Both the position numbers and the translations under genes were made by a program. Below, piece by piece: positions 8,129-16,013 of a DNA stretch of 20,187 nucleotides (position 1 is the stretch's first letter; the number at the start of each line of letters is the position of its first letter). This stretch comes from a bacterium (GTDB lineage: Bacteria > Bacteroidota > Bacteroidia > Bacteroidales > Muribaculaceae): positions 1 through 20,187 of the forward strand of contig SFWW01000014.1 of assembly GCA_004559845.1 (NCBI GenBank). The letters run 5' to 3'. Under the pieces are notes generated by a model, which searched no databases, was not told the DNA's origin, and saw only the letters and a list, made by a program, of their open reading frames with translations.

Positions 8129-8213
8129 TGATTGTAGAGATTTCAAGATGAGAAAACTGAAACGCAGAGGAGCTAACCCATGTAGCCCCCTGCGCCGAAA
8201 GAAATGCGAAAAA

Positions 8214-9365
8214 TTATTTCACCAATTCCACGCCAATGCCCGGTCGGTCGGCAGGAACGGTGACCTGACCATTCACGATTTTGATGCCATCGAAACGGTC
8301 GTTAGCGATGAGCCAGTTACCGTCGAGGTCAGCCCAATCGCAGAGAGGCGAGAGTTGGGCAGCGGCAGTGACGGCGCACGACGTTTCGGTCATACATCCA
8401 ATCATGATTTTCATATCGAGGGCGCGTGCCAGCGTCACCATCTTGTAAGCCTCGTTCATGCCCGTGCTCTTCATCAATTTGATATTGATGCCCGAATACA
8501 CGCCGTGGAAACGGCGAATGTCGGGCAATCGCTGGAATGCCTCGTCAGCCACAATGGGCAACGGCGAACGCTCGGTGAGCCAAGCGGTGTCGTCGAGCGG
8601 CTTTTCTTTTTCGAGTGGTTGCTCCACAAAGAGGCAATCCTTATCGGCAAGCCATTCCGCCATTTCGAGCGCCTCCTCCTTGGATTTCCATCCCTGGTTG
8701 GCATCCACATAGAGTTTGATGTCAGGGCGAATGCTACGCACCAATTCGTAGAGGTGTTTGTCCTTTTCAATGCCCCCCAATCCCATTTTCACCTTAATGA
8801 GTTTGAAATCGTAGGTTTCGGTCATTTTTTGTCGCACCTTATCGTCGGTGTCGATACCGATGGTGCAAGTGGTGAGCGGTGCTTTTTCAGGGCTCAACCC
8901 CCAAATTTTGTACCACGGTTGCCCCATGAGTTTGCCCAAAAGGTCGTGCAGGGCAATGTCAACACCCGCCTTAGCCGCGCGATTGTTAGGCGCCACACTT
9001 TCCACATAGGCAAGGATATCCTCCTTGCGGAAAGGGTCGGTGAATTGTTCCAAATTGAGGCTACCGAGGAATTTGCACACACTTTCCACGCTTTCGCCCA
9101 AATAGGGCGGCATAGAGCATTCGCCATATCCTACCACGCCGTCGTATTCCAGTTCCACCTGCACATCCGGGGTGGTGGTGCGGCTATACTTTGCCAAATT
9201 GAAAGCGTGTTTCAGCTTTAATTCGTAAGGGAAAAATTTGAGTTTCAAACGTCCGCTGCGCTTGATGGTGGCGGGGGCTTCCGCTGCTGTGAGCGAAATG
9301 GGAGAACTTGCAGCCACCAAGCCCAATCCTGCCCCTAAAAGGAATTTTCTACGATTGATTGACAT
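8214..9365 (-). CDS. L-Ala-D/L-Glu (dipeptide) epimerase, Tat-exported
   Basis: A 383-residue enolase-superfamily enzyme of the muconate-lactonizing subgroup. It should interconvert L-Ala-D-Glu and L-Ala-L-Glu from peptidoglycan peptides. Catalytic Lys191 and Lys193 form the KxK motif (KVKMG), Mg ligands are Asp221 (YVDANQGW), Glu248 (FVEQP) and Asp274 (VADEAF), and the opposite-face base is Lys296. The DLDG motif (Asp346/Asp348) corresponds to the dipeptide-binding DxD of characterised epimerases. The first ~30 residues are a twin-arginine leader (NRRKFLLGAG followed by a hydrophobic stretch and AEA), implying export of the folded enzyme; the E. coli and B. subtilis relatives are cytoplasmic. 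The NlpC/P60 gene upstream would supply the substrate, although five tandem repeats separate the two genes. Confidence 0.9.
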   Translation of the reverse strand: MSINRRKFLLGAGLGLVAASSPISLTAAEAPATIKRSGRLKLKFFPYELKLKHAFNLAKYSRTTTPDVQVELEYDGVVGYGECSMPPYLGESVESVCKFLGSLNLEQFTDPFRKEDILAYVESVAPNNRAAKAGVDIALHDLLGKLMGQPWYKIWGLSPEKAPLTTCTIGIDTDDKVRQKMTETYDFKLIKVKMGLGGIEKDKHLYELVRSIRPDIKLYVDANQGWKSKEEALEMAEWLADKDCLFVEQPLEKEKPLDDTAWLTERSPLPIVADEAFQRLPDIRRFHGVYSGINIKLMKSTGMNEAYKMVTLARALDMKIMIGCMTETSCAVTAAAQLSPLCDWADLDGNWLIANDRFDGIKIVNGQVTVPADRPGIGVELVK

Positions 9366-9403
9366 ATTGTTTGTTGTTATTTTTGGAGATTATTATTTTT
9401 TTT

Positions 9404-9838
9404 GGAGTTAAGGAGTTGAAGAAGTTATCGCTCGCTTTGCTCGCGGGAAGTTAAGACGAATGTCCGTTTGATTCTGCTTCTTATTTTTTTGGAGTTAAGA
9501 AGTTGAAGAAGTTATCGCTCGCTTTGCTCGCGGGAAGTTAAGACGAATGTCTGTTTGATTCTGCTTCTTATTTTTTTGGAGTTAAGAAGTTGAAGAAGTT
9601 ATCGCTCGCTTTGCTCGCGGGAAGTTAAGACGAATGTCTGCTTGATTCTGCTTCTTTTTTTTTGGGAGTTAAGAAGTTGAAGAAGTTATCGCTCGCTTTG
9701 CTCGCGGGAAGTTAAGACAAATGTCTGTTTGATTCTGCTTTTTTTTGTTTTGGAGTTAAGAAGTTGAAGAAGTTATCGCTCGCTTTGCTCGCGGGAAGTT
9801 AAGACGAATGTCTGTTTGATTCTGCTTCTTTTTTTTTG
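9404..9838 (+). repeat. Five tandem 87-bp repeats
   Basis: Units begin at 9404, 9491, 9578, 9665 and 9752, each starting GGAGTTAAG and each exactly 87 bp long. Most differences fall in the T-rich tail, with a few point changes in unit 1. Each unit contains GAAGTTA twice, flanking a GCTCGC-TTT-GCTCGC core, and ends in a T tract. CTTCTTA at some unit ends can pair with TAAGAAG of the next unit. There are no variable spacers and no long open frame. The array fills the gap between the NlpC/P60 stop (9860) and the epimerase start (9365); I see no promoter in the remaining bases. Confidence 0.97.
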
Positions 9839-9859
9839 TTTCTGTTTATTTTGAATTTT

Positions 9860-11005
9860 TTAGAAATACCAGGGGTGGTTGCGCACGTAGGTGATGTAGG
9901 GAGTGCCTTCTTGGCCTGCGATGCGGCTGGCAGAGAGGGGCGAATAGAGGTAGGAGGGGTCTTTGGGGTCGAGGCTGTTGATTTTCACTTGCCCGGAGCA
10001 GTGAATGTATTTGCCATCTTGCATATAGATGCCCACGTGGGTTACTCGTCCGGTTTTGGTGCCGAAGAAGAGCAAATCGCCAAATTCGCATTTATGCCAA
10101 TCCGAGCCTTTGATTTTCAGTCCGTAGAGTGCTTGTTGGGAAGCATCTCGTGCCAGAATCACGCCACTGCTAAAATAGCTCACCTTCACCAATCCCGAGC
10201 AGTCGGTGAGTTTGGTGGAAGTGCCGCCCCAGAGGTAGCCCGAGCCCAGCATACGGTGTGCGGTTTTGAGCACGAGGTTAAGGTCCAGGTCTTTTTTTGC
10301 CCATTGGGAAAACTCCTCCACTTCACTTTTCAGCACCCATCCGGTTCTGCCATCGGGCGTGGCGAGTTGAATCCAATCGCCGTTTTCAGCTTTGTATTCC
10401 AGGATGTTACCCATCACCAAGTCGGTGACGGTTTCGTCGCCTGCCGGTTCGGTTACCAATCGCGAGCCGTAGGTGGTGAGGATGTAGCGTTTAGCTTGTC
10501 GCCATTGTTGCATTTGCGCTTCAGAGCGGCAAAAGAGCGACGACGAAGGCACGTAGGAGATATAATTGTCGGGTGTTTGTACGCGATACCAGTCGGAGGT
10601 GCAATCTATCACCCTCACCGGTTGTCCCATAATGCCTTGTGTAGCCATTTCGCCGGCGTGCTTACCCTCGCAGCGCATACTTGCCACCGAGAGTTTCACC
10701 AGCGCCCATTTTTTGTTGTCGGGCACAGCGTCGTGAAGCACCTTCACTTGATTGGAGACCTTGTTAAAGCCATTTTTCGCCAATTCCTTGCTAATGGCAT
10801 CTTTTTGCTCATTGAGCCCCACGGTGCCCGTGATGGTTACAGCGGATGCTTGTTGCTCCACTTTTACATCCCATATTGCCGTGCGTTTGTCGGGAGCGAT
10901 TTGTTTTTTTAGATTGTTGAGCACTTGATCGGCGCTAATTGCAGCCATTTGGAAAGCAGATGAGGCGAGCAAAAATGCGCCCACGAAGCAAATCATTTTT
11001 TTCAT
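9860..11005 (-). CDS. SH3b-NlpC/P60 cysteine endopeptidase (gamma-D-Glu-diamino acid type)
   Basis: A 381-residue exported peptidase. It has a signal peptide (MKKMICFVGAFLLASSAFQMAAISA), an N-terminal alpha/beta domain of ~80 residues that may be BON-like, about two bacterial SH3 domains (~95-225), and a C-terminal NlpC/P60 domain. The catalytic triad is visible: Cys269 in DCSG, His323 in THVGIY and His335 in YIHCSG. The architecture is that of YkfC and dipeptidyl peptidase VI, which cut the gamma-D-Glu-diamino acid bond of muropeptides and release L-Ala-D-Glu. That is the substrate of the epimerase encoded next. The open frame extends upstream into the previous gene, but the ATG at 11005 opens the signal peptide and leaves a 31-bp gap to that gene. 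Confidence 0.92.
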   Translation of the reverse strand: MKKMICFVGAFLLASSAFQMAAISADQVLNNLKKQIAPDKRTAIWDVKVEQQASAVTITGTVGLNEQKDAISKELAKNGFNKVSNQVKVLHDAVPDNKKWALVKLSVASMRCEGKHAGEMATQGIMGQPVRVIDCTSDWYRVQTPDNYISYVPSSSLFCRSEAQMQQWRQAKRYILTTYGSRLVTEPAGDETVTDLVMGNILEYKAENGDWIQLATPDGRTGWVLKSEVEEFSQWAKKDLDLNLVLKTAHRMLGSGYLWGGTSTKLTDCSGLVKVSYFSSGVILARDASQQALYGLKIKGSDWHKCEFGDLLFFGTKTGRVTHVGIYMQDGKYIHCSGQVKINSLDPKDPSYLYSPLSASRIAGQEGTPYITYVRNHPWYF

Positions 11006-11036
11006 AGTGGTAGTGTGAGAGGAAGTTGTATTTTTA

Positions 11037-12473
11037 TTATTTATTAATCGGGGTAATGCTATTGAGGTGGAAATTAGAATCCCACATATCGTAGTAGAGG
11101 TTGCCGTTTTTCCATTCCACTTCTCCGGGTTGGAAGTCAACGGTTTCGCTTCTGATGTACTTTTTTTCGGGGCTCAACTTATCGCCCACCGCCTCATTTG
11201 ATGCCATGCGATAGATATCGATACCGGTGGCATAGTAGTCGGCAATGTGTGGATTTTGAACGGTAGAGCGTCCGAACGAAGGGTCGGTAGGCACCCATCC
11301 CACGCCTTCGAAATAGGTTTCCGCCCAATCGTGATAGTTGACGGCATCAGGGTGAAGCATATATCCGCTTTCCCATCGAGCCGGAATGCCGATAGCGCGA
11401 CACAGCGTGATGTAGAGCAAAGCCACTTGCCCGCAGTCGCCATGACCGTTGGCAATCACATAGGCGGGAATATTTTTGATGGTGCTATATTCGCGTGCGC
11501 CAGCCCAAGGGAACTTGTGTGAAATCCATCGGAAGATACGATTGGCAGCAATCACCGGGTGCACATCCGTGTTTCCCACAATTTCTTTTGCCAAAGCGCG
11601 CATCTCGTCGGAGACGATAATGTGGGGATATTCTGTGGCGGTAAATTGTTCATATTCAGGAGTGTGCTTATAGGGTTGTGCCAAAGCCAAGAGGTCTTGT
11701 TGTGCAAAATGGCGTTCTCCCACATCGTAGCTAAAAGTGTATTCAAAGTGAGTGGGTTTTCCTTTCTCAGCCACGGCTTCCATATATATAGTGTGGTGCT
11801 TGCTATCTGAGCTCCACACCACGGGTCGATTGCTACTTTCGAGTTTAATGTTGCGCTGGCGCAAATTTTGGTAGGGGATAGGCATCCACACGCGCAGTGT
11901 TTCGCCGGCGGGGATGGCATCGGCTTTCACATCGAGGGTGAAGGTAATATTGGCGTGGTGCCAATTGCGTACGCCATTGGCATCGGGCGTGCTGCGGAGG
12001 GCTTCCACCACATATTTTCGCAAGTTTTTGCTTTCTTCGTCATTTTCCTGCGCATTGGTAGCTGCAAATTCCTTGCCCAAGAGCCACAAATTGCGGACTG
12101 CCTTGCGGAACCACCATTCTTGTCCATCGATATTCATCCATTCGATGGCTTTTTCAGCTTTCCAATTGGCAATTTGTGCATCGGAGGCATCCGGCATTTT
12201 TTCGCGGATGGCTTTCACGCCGGCTTCGGGCGAGAGCGTGAAATCTTTACGGATGCGCTCCATGATTTGATTGAGCGAATCGATGGTTACAGCCTCGGCG
12301 TTGCGCACCTTTTTCGGCAAGCGCTTCATCAGTTTTGTGGCTTGGGCGAATTCGCCTTGCTCCATGAGCCGATCCACTTCGCTGCGCCAATTATCCACAC
12401 TGCCGGCTGCCCATGTAGGAAGGCAAGCACTCAAGAAAACAACGAGAACAAAAAATTTGCTTATCTTAGCCAT
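11037..12473 (-). CDS. Secreted transglutaminase-like protein
   Basis: A 478-residue exported protein. The leader MAKISKFFVLVVFLSACLPTWAAG has both a possible lipobox (LSAC, Cys17) and a possible signal peptidase I site after TWAA, so it may be a lipoprotein or soluble. The middle (~175-270) is beta-rich. The transglutaminase-like core has Cys347 in GHGDCGQ, His381 in NYHDWAE and Asp397 in VPTDPSFG, a complete papain-like triad. Such domains in bacteria usually act as proteases or amidases rather than cross-linkers. It heads the cluster with the NlpC/P60 peptidase (31 bp downstream) and the epimerase, so peptidoglycan peptide processing is the likely theme, but its substrate is unknown. The ATG at 12473 is preferred; the frame extends to 12527 without signal features. 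Confidence 0.88.
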   Translation of the reverse strand: MAKISKFFVLVVFLSACLPTWAAGSVDNWRSEVDRLMEQGEFAQATKLMKRLPKKVRNAEAVTIDSLNQIMERIRKDFTLSPEAGVKAIREKMPDASDAQIANWKAEKAIEWMNIDGQEWWFRKAVRNLWLLGKEFAATNAQENDEESKNLRKYVVEALRSTPDANGVRNWHHANITFTLDVKADAIPAGETLRVWMPIPYQNLRQRNIKLESSNRPVVWSSDSKHHTIYMEAVAEKGKPTHFEYTFSYDVGERHFAQQDLLALAQPYKHTPEYEQFTATEYPHIIVSDEMRALAKEIVGNTDVHPVIAANRIFRWISHKFPWAGAREYSTIKNIPAYVIANGHGDCGQVALLYITLCRAIGIPARWESGYMLHPDAVNYHDWAETYFEGVGWVPTDPSFGRSTVQNPHIADYYATGIDIYRMASNEAVGDKLSPEKKYIRSETVDFQPGEVEWKNGNLYYDMWDSNFHLNSITPINK

Positions 12474-12524
12474 AAATGATGATGATTTTTTTGATAAAAA
12501 TATTGCTTTACAGTAATTCAACCT

Positions 12525-12554
12525 CAAATTTAATCATTTTTTTTCAAAATCCAA
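12525..12554 (-). promoter_or_regulatory. Promoter of the transglutaminase/NlpC/epimerase cluster
   Basis: On the minus strand, TTG (12554-12552) is followed after 19 bp by TAAATTTG (12532-12525). This fits the Bacteroidetes -33/-7 pattern in both sequence and spacing. It lies ~51 bp upstream of the ATG at 12473. Confidence 0.7.
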
Positions 12555-12827
12555 TTCATTCCAAGCAAAAAAACGAAGAGGTGAGTGTGGGGTCTTTTAT
12601 TTAAAGATGAAAATCGCGGCTTTGGCAAAGATAGTGTGGCGGGTTCATGACCAAAAGGGAAAGTTGCTTGTTTTGGAGTGGATAGATGCTATAGCCCCAA
12701 TAGATTGAATAGATTCGATAGGATGGATGAGGAATTTGGTGGGGATTAGGCATTGTTTTGCAAACGGTTTCGTGCAGAAAAAGTGGGAAAGTGTGGTGGA
12801 AATGTCGGGCGTTTGAGATTTTCTTTG
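12555..12827. other. Intergenic DNA without a recognisable gene
   Basis: This stretch lies between two divergent promoters. It is A/T-rich near 12590 and contains short recurring words such as GATAGATGCTATAG (12681-12694), reminiscent of the minisatellite units at 18214. A 154-codon minus-strand frame covers it (12601-13065) but has the composition of random translation and overlaps the PurF-like start. I see no RNA gene. Confidence 0.6.
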
Positions 12828-12835
12828 TAACTTTA
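12828..12835 (+). promoter_or_regulatory. Possible -7 box of the PurF-like gene
   Basis: TAACTTTA, preceded by TTTG, differs from TAnnTTTG in the last base. The same ten or so bases recur upstream of the M20 peptidase gene at 19457-19468. Transcription would start ~12842 and give a leader of about 143 nt with short hairpins (for example GGCA-GT-TGCC near 12921). Confidence 0.4.
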
Positions 12836-12984
12836 TGCGGTTTTTTTATTTTATTCATCATTCGGGACTCGAAAAACGAAGACCTAAGGTTGGTTTCCAG
12901 GAGCTTTGCTTTATGCCAAAGGCAGTTGCCACGGCGCCAATCTAATCTTCCGGATTCGGTTTTCGGACAAAACATTTCAGGGAA

Positions 12985-14400
12985 ATGGGAGGATTTTTTG
13001 GCGTAAAATTCAAGAACAAAGCCTGTAGAGCAGAACTTTTTTATGGCACCGACTATCAGTCGCATTTAGGCACCCGCCGTGCCGGTATGGCAACACTCAC
13101 TGATGAGGGCGAGTTTTTTCGCTCGATTCACAGTTTGGAACAATCGTATTTTCGCACCAAATTTGAGGACGAGCTCAACAAATTTCAAGGGCGTTCGGGC
13201 ATAGGGGTGATAAGCGACACCGATGCTCAGCCTATGCTCTTTCATTCTCATTTGGGCAGGTTTGCGCTCGTGACCGTGGCAAAAATCAACAATCAAGAAG
13301 AATTGGCGCAGCAGTTGCTCGCCGAAAATATGCATTTAAGCGAGTTTTCGTCGGGGCGCATCAATCCCACCGAACTCGTGGCTTTATTAATTATTAAAGG
13401 AAAGGACTTTGTGGAGGGCATTGAGAATGTGTATCGCTCCATTAAAGGTTCGTGCTCGATGCTGCTGCTCACTGCCGATGGCATAATTGCCGCTCGCGAC
13501 CGCTGGGGCCGCACGCCCATCGTGGTGGGGCAAAGCGAAGAAGGTATGGCGGTGACGTCGGAATCCACGGCATTCCCCAATCTCGGCTTCCGCACACTGC
13601 ACTACGTGGGACCGGGCGAAATAGTGCGCATCACCGATAGCGAAATGATACCGATGCGTGCGCCGGAGAAAGAAATGCAAATTTGCTCGTTTTTGTGGAT
13701 TTACTACGGTTTTCCCACCTCGTGCTATGAGGGCAGAAATGTGGAACAAATGCGCAACGAATGTGGCAAATCGATGGGAGAAACCGATGATGTGGAGGTG
13801 GATTGCGTGTGCGGTATACCTGATTCCGGCATTGGTATGGCAGTGGGTTATGCCGAGGGCAGAAAGGTGCCCTATTTGCGCACCATAGCCAAATACACCC
13901 CCACTTGGCCGCGCTCCTTTATGCCCGGCAACCAAGAGATGCGCAATTTGGTGGCAAAAATGAAACTCATTCAAAACACCGATATGCTACGCGGGAAAAA
14001 GTGTTGTTTTTGCGACGATTCTATCGTGCGTGGCACCCAGCTACGCGACAACACCGCTGCCCTCTTTGAAGACGGAGCCAAGGAAATACACATGCGCATT
14101 GCGTGTCCGCCGCTCATTTATGCGTGTCCGTTTGTGAATTTTTCCGCTTCTAAAAGCGAACTTGAGCTCATCACTCGGCGGGTGATACAAGACTTTGAAG
14201 GGGATATGAATAAGAATTTGGAAGCGTATGCCACCGAAGGCTCGCCCGAATATGAGCGGATGGTGAACGAAATAGCGCGGCGCCTAAATCTTACTTCACT
14301 CAAATTTTCCACCATCTCCACCATCGTGAAAGCCATAGGTTTGCCCAAAGAAAAAATTTGCACCCACTGCTTTGATGGCAGTTCGTTCTTTAGCTTGTAG
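12985..14400 (+). CDS. PurF-like phosphoribosyltransferase lacking the glutaminase cysteine
   Basis: A 471-residue homologue of amidophosphoribosyltransferase, which makes phosphoribosylamine from PRPP and glutamine in purine synthesis. The PRPP-binding loop is present (FCDDSIVRGTQ, Asp344/Asp345). Cysteines at 234, 381, 459 and 462 fall where the Fe-S ligands of B. subtilis-type PurF lie. The N terminus reads MGGFFGV, whereas canonical enzymes have Met-Cys-Gly with the cysteine as glutamine amidotransferase nucleophile. The nearest cysteine is Cys14. This matches a Bacteroidetes paralogue family I recognise from memory, so the change is probably ancestral and not a sequencing error. It may use free ammonia or another amine, or have a different role. 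The ATG at 12985 gives the family N terminus. Confidence 0.88.
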   Translation: MGGFFGVKFKNKACRAELFYGTDYQSHLGTRRAGMATLTDEGEFFRSIHSLEQSYFRTKFEDELNKFQGRSGIGVISDTDAQPMLFHSHLGRFALVTVAKINNQEELAQQLLAENMHLSEFSSGRINPTELVALLIIKGKDFVEGIENVYRSIKGSCSMLLLTADGIIAARDRWGRTPIVVGQSEEGMAVTSESTAFPNLGFRTLHYVGPGEIVRITDSEMIPMRAPEKEMQICSFLWIYYGFPTSCYEGRNVEQMRNECGKSMGETDDVEVDCVCGIPDSGIGMAVGYAEGRKVPYLRTIAKYTPTWPRSFMPGNQEMRNLVAKMKLIQNTDMLRGKKCCFCDDSIVRGTQLRDNTAALFEDGAKEIHMRIACPPLIYACPFVNFSASKSELELITRRVIQDFEGDMNKNLEAYATEGSPEYERMVNEIARRLNLTSLKFSTISTIVKAIGLPKEKICTHCFDGSSFFSL

Positions 14401-14422
14401 AAGAGGGATGGCTTGAGGTTGC

Positions 14423-14470
14423 AAAAAAACAGTTAGAGATTAGATTTTTTTAATTCTCTAATCTCTAACT
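14423..14470. terminator. Terminator hairpin between convergent genes
   Basis: Arms 14431-14444 and 14457-14470 (AGTTAGAGATTAGA and its complement) pair perfectly over 14 bp around a 12-base T/A loop. On the minus strand the stem is followed by G and seven T (14430-14423), making it a good terminator for the phosphoglucosamine mutase gene. On the plus strand there is no T run, so its effect on the PurF-like gene is less clear. Confidence 0.75.
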
Positions 14471-14502
14471 TCTATCTCTAATTGTCGGATTTCTGATTTT
14501 GG

Positions 14503-14527
14503 CTTTAGCTGTTGGTTGGGGCTAAAG
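14503..14527 (-). terminator. Weak second hairpin after the mutase gene
   Basis: CTTTAGC (14503-14509) pairs with GCTAAAG (14521-14527) just 13 bp past the stop codon at 14540. The T tract after it is poor, so it may only stabilise the transcript end. Confidence 0.3.
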
Positions 14528-14539
14528 GGGATAGGGGGA

Positions 14540-15922
14540 TTAAATCAGAGATTCTACAATTTTTTTCACGTCGTTGCCGAGTTTTTCGGCTTCTTCCATG
14601 GTGTGGGCTTCGCTGTAGATGCGGATAATGGGTTCGGTGTTGCTCTTGCGCAAGTGTGCCCAACCGTGTTCGAAATCAATCTTCACGCCATCGATGGTGG
14701 TGAGTTTTTCGTTGGCATAATGTTTCTCCACCGCCTTCAAGATAGCATCCACATCCATGTCGGGTGTGAGTTGGAGTTTGGTTTTAGCGATTTCGTATTG
14801 CGGATATGTTTTCTTCAGTTCGCTCACTTTCATGCCGCTCTTAGCCAGCAAAGTAAGGAACAGTGCCACGCCCACGAGTGCATCGCGTCCGTAGTGCAAT
14901 TCGGGATAAATCACTCCACCATTGCCTTCGCCGCCAATCACTGCTCCAATTTCGCGCATCAAGGTGGTGGCGTTCACTTCGCCCACAGCCGATGCTTCGT
15001 AGCGGCATCCGTGTTTGGCAGCCACGTCGCGCAAGGCACGAGAAGAAGAGAGATTGCTTACAGCCGGACCCGGGGTTTGCGAAAGGATATAGTCGGCAAC
15101 CGACACGAGGGTGTATTCTTCCACGAAGAATTCTCCGTTTTCCATAATGATTGCCAATCGGTCAACGTCGGGGTCCACCACGAAAGCCACGTCGGCTTTA
15201 CCTTGCTTCATAAAGTCGCTCACAGCGGTAAGGTTGGCAGGGATGGGTTCCGGAGTGTGTCCGAAATGCCCGGTAGGTTCGCAGAAGAGTTTTTCCACCT
15301 TCTTCACGCCCAGTGCTTCGAGCAATTTCGGGATAGCTACCCCACCAATTGAGTTCACGGCATCCACAGCCACAGTGAAGTTAGCCTTTTTGATGGCATC
15401 CACGTCCACCAAATTCAGGTCGAGCACGGCTTGTATGTGCCTGTCGAGATAGTCGGCTTTTGTTTCGTGTCCGAGGTTATCCACTTCAGCGTAGTTGAAA
15501 TCTTCAGCTTCAGCAATTCGGAGCACCTCTTTGCCTTCGGCGTCGGTAAGGAATTCTCCCTTTTCGTTGAGTAATTTCAGTGCATTCCATTGCTTAGGAT
15601 TATGGGAAGCCGTGATAATGATACCACCACAGGCATTTTCCCAAGTGACGGCAAGTTCGGTGGTAGGAGTAGTGGCAAGTCCGATGTTTACCACATCAAA
15701 GCCCATTCCTTCAAGTGTGCCAACCACCACGTTGAGCACCATATTGCCCGAAAGACGCGCATCGCGACCCACCACGATTTTGTTGGAATCAACTTTGGTG
15801 GTGCGTCGAATAAATGTAGCATACGCGCTGGTAAATTTCACGATATCGAGTGGAGAGAGTCCATCGCCTGCAGCGCCACCGATAGTGCCACGTATGCCGG
15901 AAATTGATTTAATGAGTGACAT
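14540..15922 (-). CDS. glmM: Phosphoglucosamine mutase-like enzyme (alpha-D-phosphohexomutase)
   Basis: A 460-residue cytoplasmic phosphohexomutase. The phosphoserine loop is TASHNP (Ser106), the Mg loop is DPDVDR (Asp250, Asp252, Asp254), the sugar-binding loop is GGEGNGG (331-336 region) and the phosphate-binding loop is SNTEPIIRIY near the C terminus. All four active-site loops are intact and the length is normal. It most likely converts GlcN-6-P to GlcN-1-P for UDP-GlcNAc, but phosphomannomutase or phosphoglucomutase activity cannot be excluded from sequence alone. Last gene of a run with the DHH phosphoesterase and the DUF4827-like lipoprotein; 91 bp separate it from the lipoprotein gene. 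I see no clear promoter in that gap. Confidence 0.87.
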   Translation of the reverse strand: MSLIKSISGIRGTIGGAAGDGLSPLDIVKFTSAYATFIRRTTKVDSNKIVVGRDARLSGNMVLNVVVGTLEGMGFDVVNIGLATTPTTELAVTWENACGGIIITASHNPKQWNALKLLNEKGEFLTDAEGKEVLRIAEAEDFNYAEVDNLGHETKADYLDRHIQAVLDLNLVDVDAIKKANFTVAVDAVNSIGGVAIPKLLEALGVKKVEKLFCEPTGHFGHTPEPIPANLTAVSDFMKQGKADVAFVVDPDVDRLAIIMENGEFFVEEYTLVSVADYILSQTPGPAVSNLSSSRALRDVAAKHGCRYEASAVGEVNATTLMREIGAVIGGEGNGGVIYPELHYGRDALVGVALFLTLLAKSGMKVSELKKTYPQYEIAKTKLQLTPDMDVDAILKAVEKHYANEKLTTIDGVKIDFEHGWAHLRKSNTEPIIRIYSEAHTMEEAEKLGNDVKKIVESLI

Positions 15923-16013
15923 AAAAGTATTAAAAGAGTTTAATTGGTTAAAAAATTGTTAGTCAGTAGTTTGATTATTGAAAATGATAGTCTGTGGATA
16001 GATGTGCCGATAC

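Noticed and set aside
9404..9838. CRISPR array
   Set aside because: The units are contiguous and nearly identical over their full 87 bp, with no variable spacers and no cas genes in the window.
12601..13065. 154-codon minus-strand open frame opposite the PurF-like start
   Set aside because: It overlaps the well-supported PurF-like start, has no family resemblance, and its composition looks like translated A/T-rich intergenic DNA.
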